Shown: piece by piece, positions 63,916-64,000 of the stretch
How the letters are laid out: every line of letters starts with the position of its first letter
How positions within the stretch are numbered: position 1 is the stretch's first letter
Assembly: GCA_014584395.1 (NCBI GenBank)
Contig: JACTMY010000011.1
Span: 120,312 to 184,311, forward strand
DNA length: 64,000 bases
Direction of reading: 5' to 3'
Origin: Planctomycetota bacterium
GTDB taxonomy: Bacteria; Planctomycetota; Planctomycetia; Gemmatales; HRBIN36
Position numbers and translations under genes: made by a program
Notes under the pieces: generated by a model
Database searches by the model: none
Seen by the model: the letters and a program-made list of their open reading frames with translations, nothing else
Told to the model about the DNA's origin: nothing

Positions 63916-64000
63916 ATGATGGACATGGATGTCACGTTCGAGCGGTTCGCGGGTGACCTGACGATCCCGCCATTCGGCCTCAAGATTCGGTTCGGGGACC
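63916..64000 (+). CDS. Possible start of an unknown gene cut by the right edge
   Basis: From tandem ATGs, 28 codons run open to the edge: MMDMDVTFERFAGD, then LTIPPFGLKIRF. CAGAG-type purines precede the start, with no strong ribosome-binding site. The coding style matches the GC-rich third positions of the zinc-ribbon gene. Too short to name. Confidence 0.35.
   Translation, partial: MMDMDVTFERFAGDLTIPPFGLKIRFGD

Overview
The window reads as core chromosome of a planctomycete, most likely a Gemmata-like lineage (order Gemmatales). The evidence is the mix of a secreted BNR/sortilin-type repeat protein, Tat-exported TIM-barrel protein, YHS-type and PQQ-like propeller proteins, ResB/CcsA cytochrome c assembly proteins with oversized soluble domains, tandem GT87-type membrane glycosyltransferases, and core proteins with lineage-style extensions (SecE, L1, NusG). 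The assignment is by protein resemblance only; there is no rRNA in the window.

Layout. 1-5 kb: envelope and secreted proteins (BNR protein running off the left edge, YHS protein, sugar-isomerase-like TIM barrel, an unrecognised secreted protein, a lone GspF-type membrane protein). 5-10 kb: a P-type cation ATPase and an MFS transporter, each followed by a clear intrinsic terminator. 10-15 kb: a tightly packed same-strand run: metallo-beta-lactamase-fold hydrolase, mannose-1-phosphate guanylyltransferase, RuvX (1-nt overlap), PQQ-type propeller protein and an unknown helical protein. Then come tRNA-Ala (minus strand), TrxB, DinB and a DUF2007-type protein.

17.5-36.7 kb is the transcription/translation super-cluster, all on the minus strand. 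In transcription order it is a good promoter, tRNA-Thr(TGT), tRNA-Tyr(GTA), tRNA-Gly(TCC), tRNA-Thr(GGT), tuf, rpmG, tRNA-Trp(CCA), secE, nusG, rplK, rplA, rplJ, rplL, rpoB, rpoC, rpsL, a small zinc-ribbon gene, rpsG and fusA. The four leading tRNAs and tuf match the E. coli thrU-tyrU-glyT-thrT-tufB operon, anticodons included. Odd points are a SecE with about 260 extra residues carrying some six membrane segments, an L1 with a low-complexity N-terminal tail, an EF-Tu with an unusual switch I, S12 with Arg at the position of E. coli Lys88, and an unexpected small gene between rpsL and rpsG.

36.8-62.6 kb: an NlpC-like protein, a sigma-70 factor with several extra N-terminal helix-turn-helix units, secreted and TPR proteins, aconitase, a HEAT-like membrane-anchored protein, a sugar nucleotidyltransferase with a beta-helix, three overlapping GT87-like paralogues, an S9 peptidase with a polyGln tract and a Lys/Glu-rich insertion, and the ResB-CcsA pair. 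After 62.6 kb the sequence changes character: GC-rich non-coding DNA, a large perfect inverted repeat, a zinc-ribbon membrane protein with different codon use, and a truncated integron-type tyrosine recombinase. This suggests the edge of an acquired region. I see no CRISPR array, intact insertion sequence, prophage or recognisable defence system, and no convincing wholly new multi-gene system. The best leads are individual proteins.
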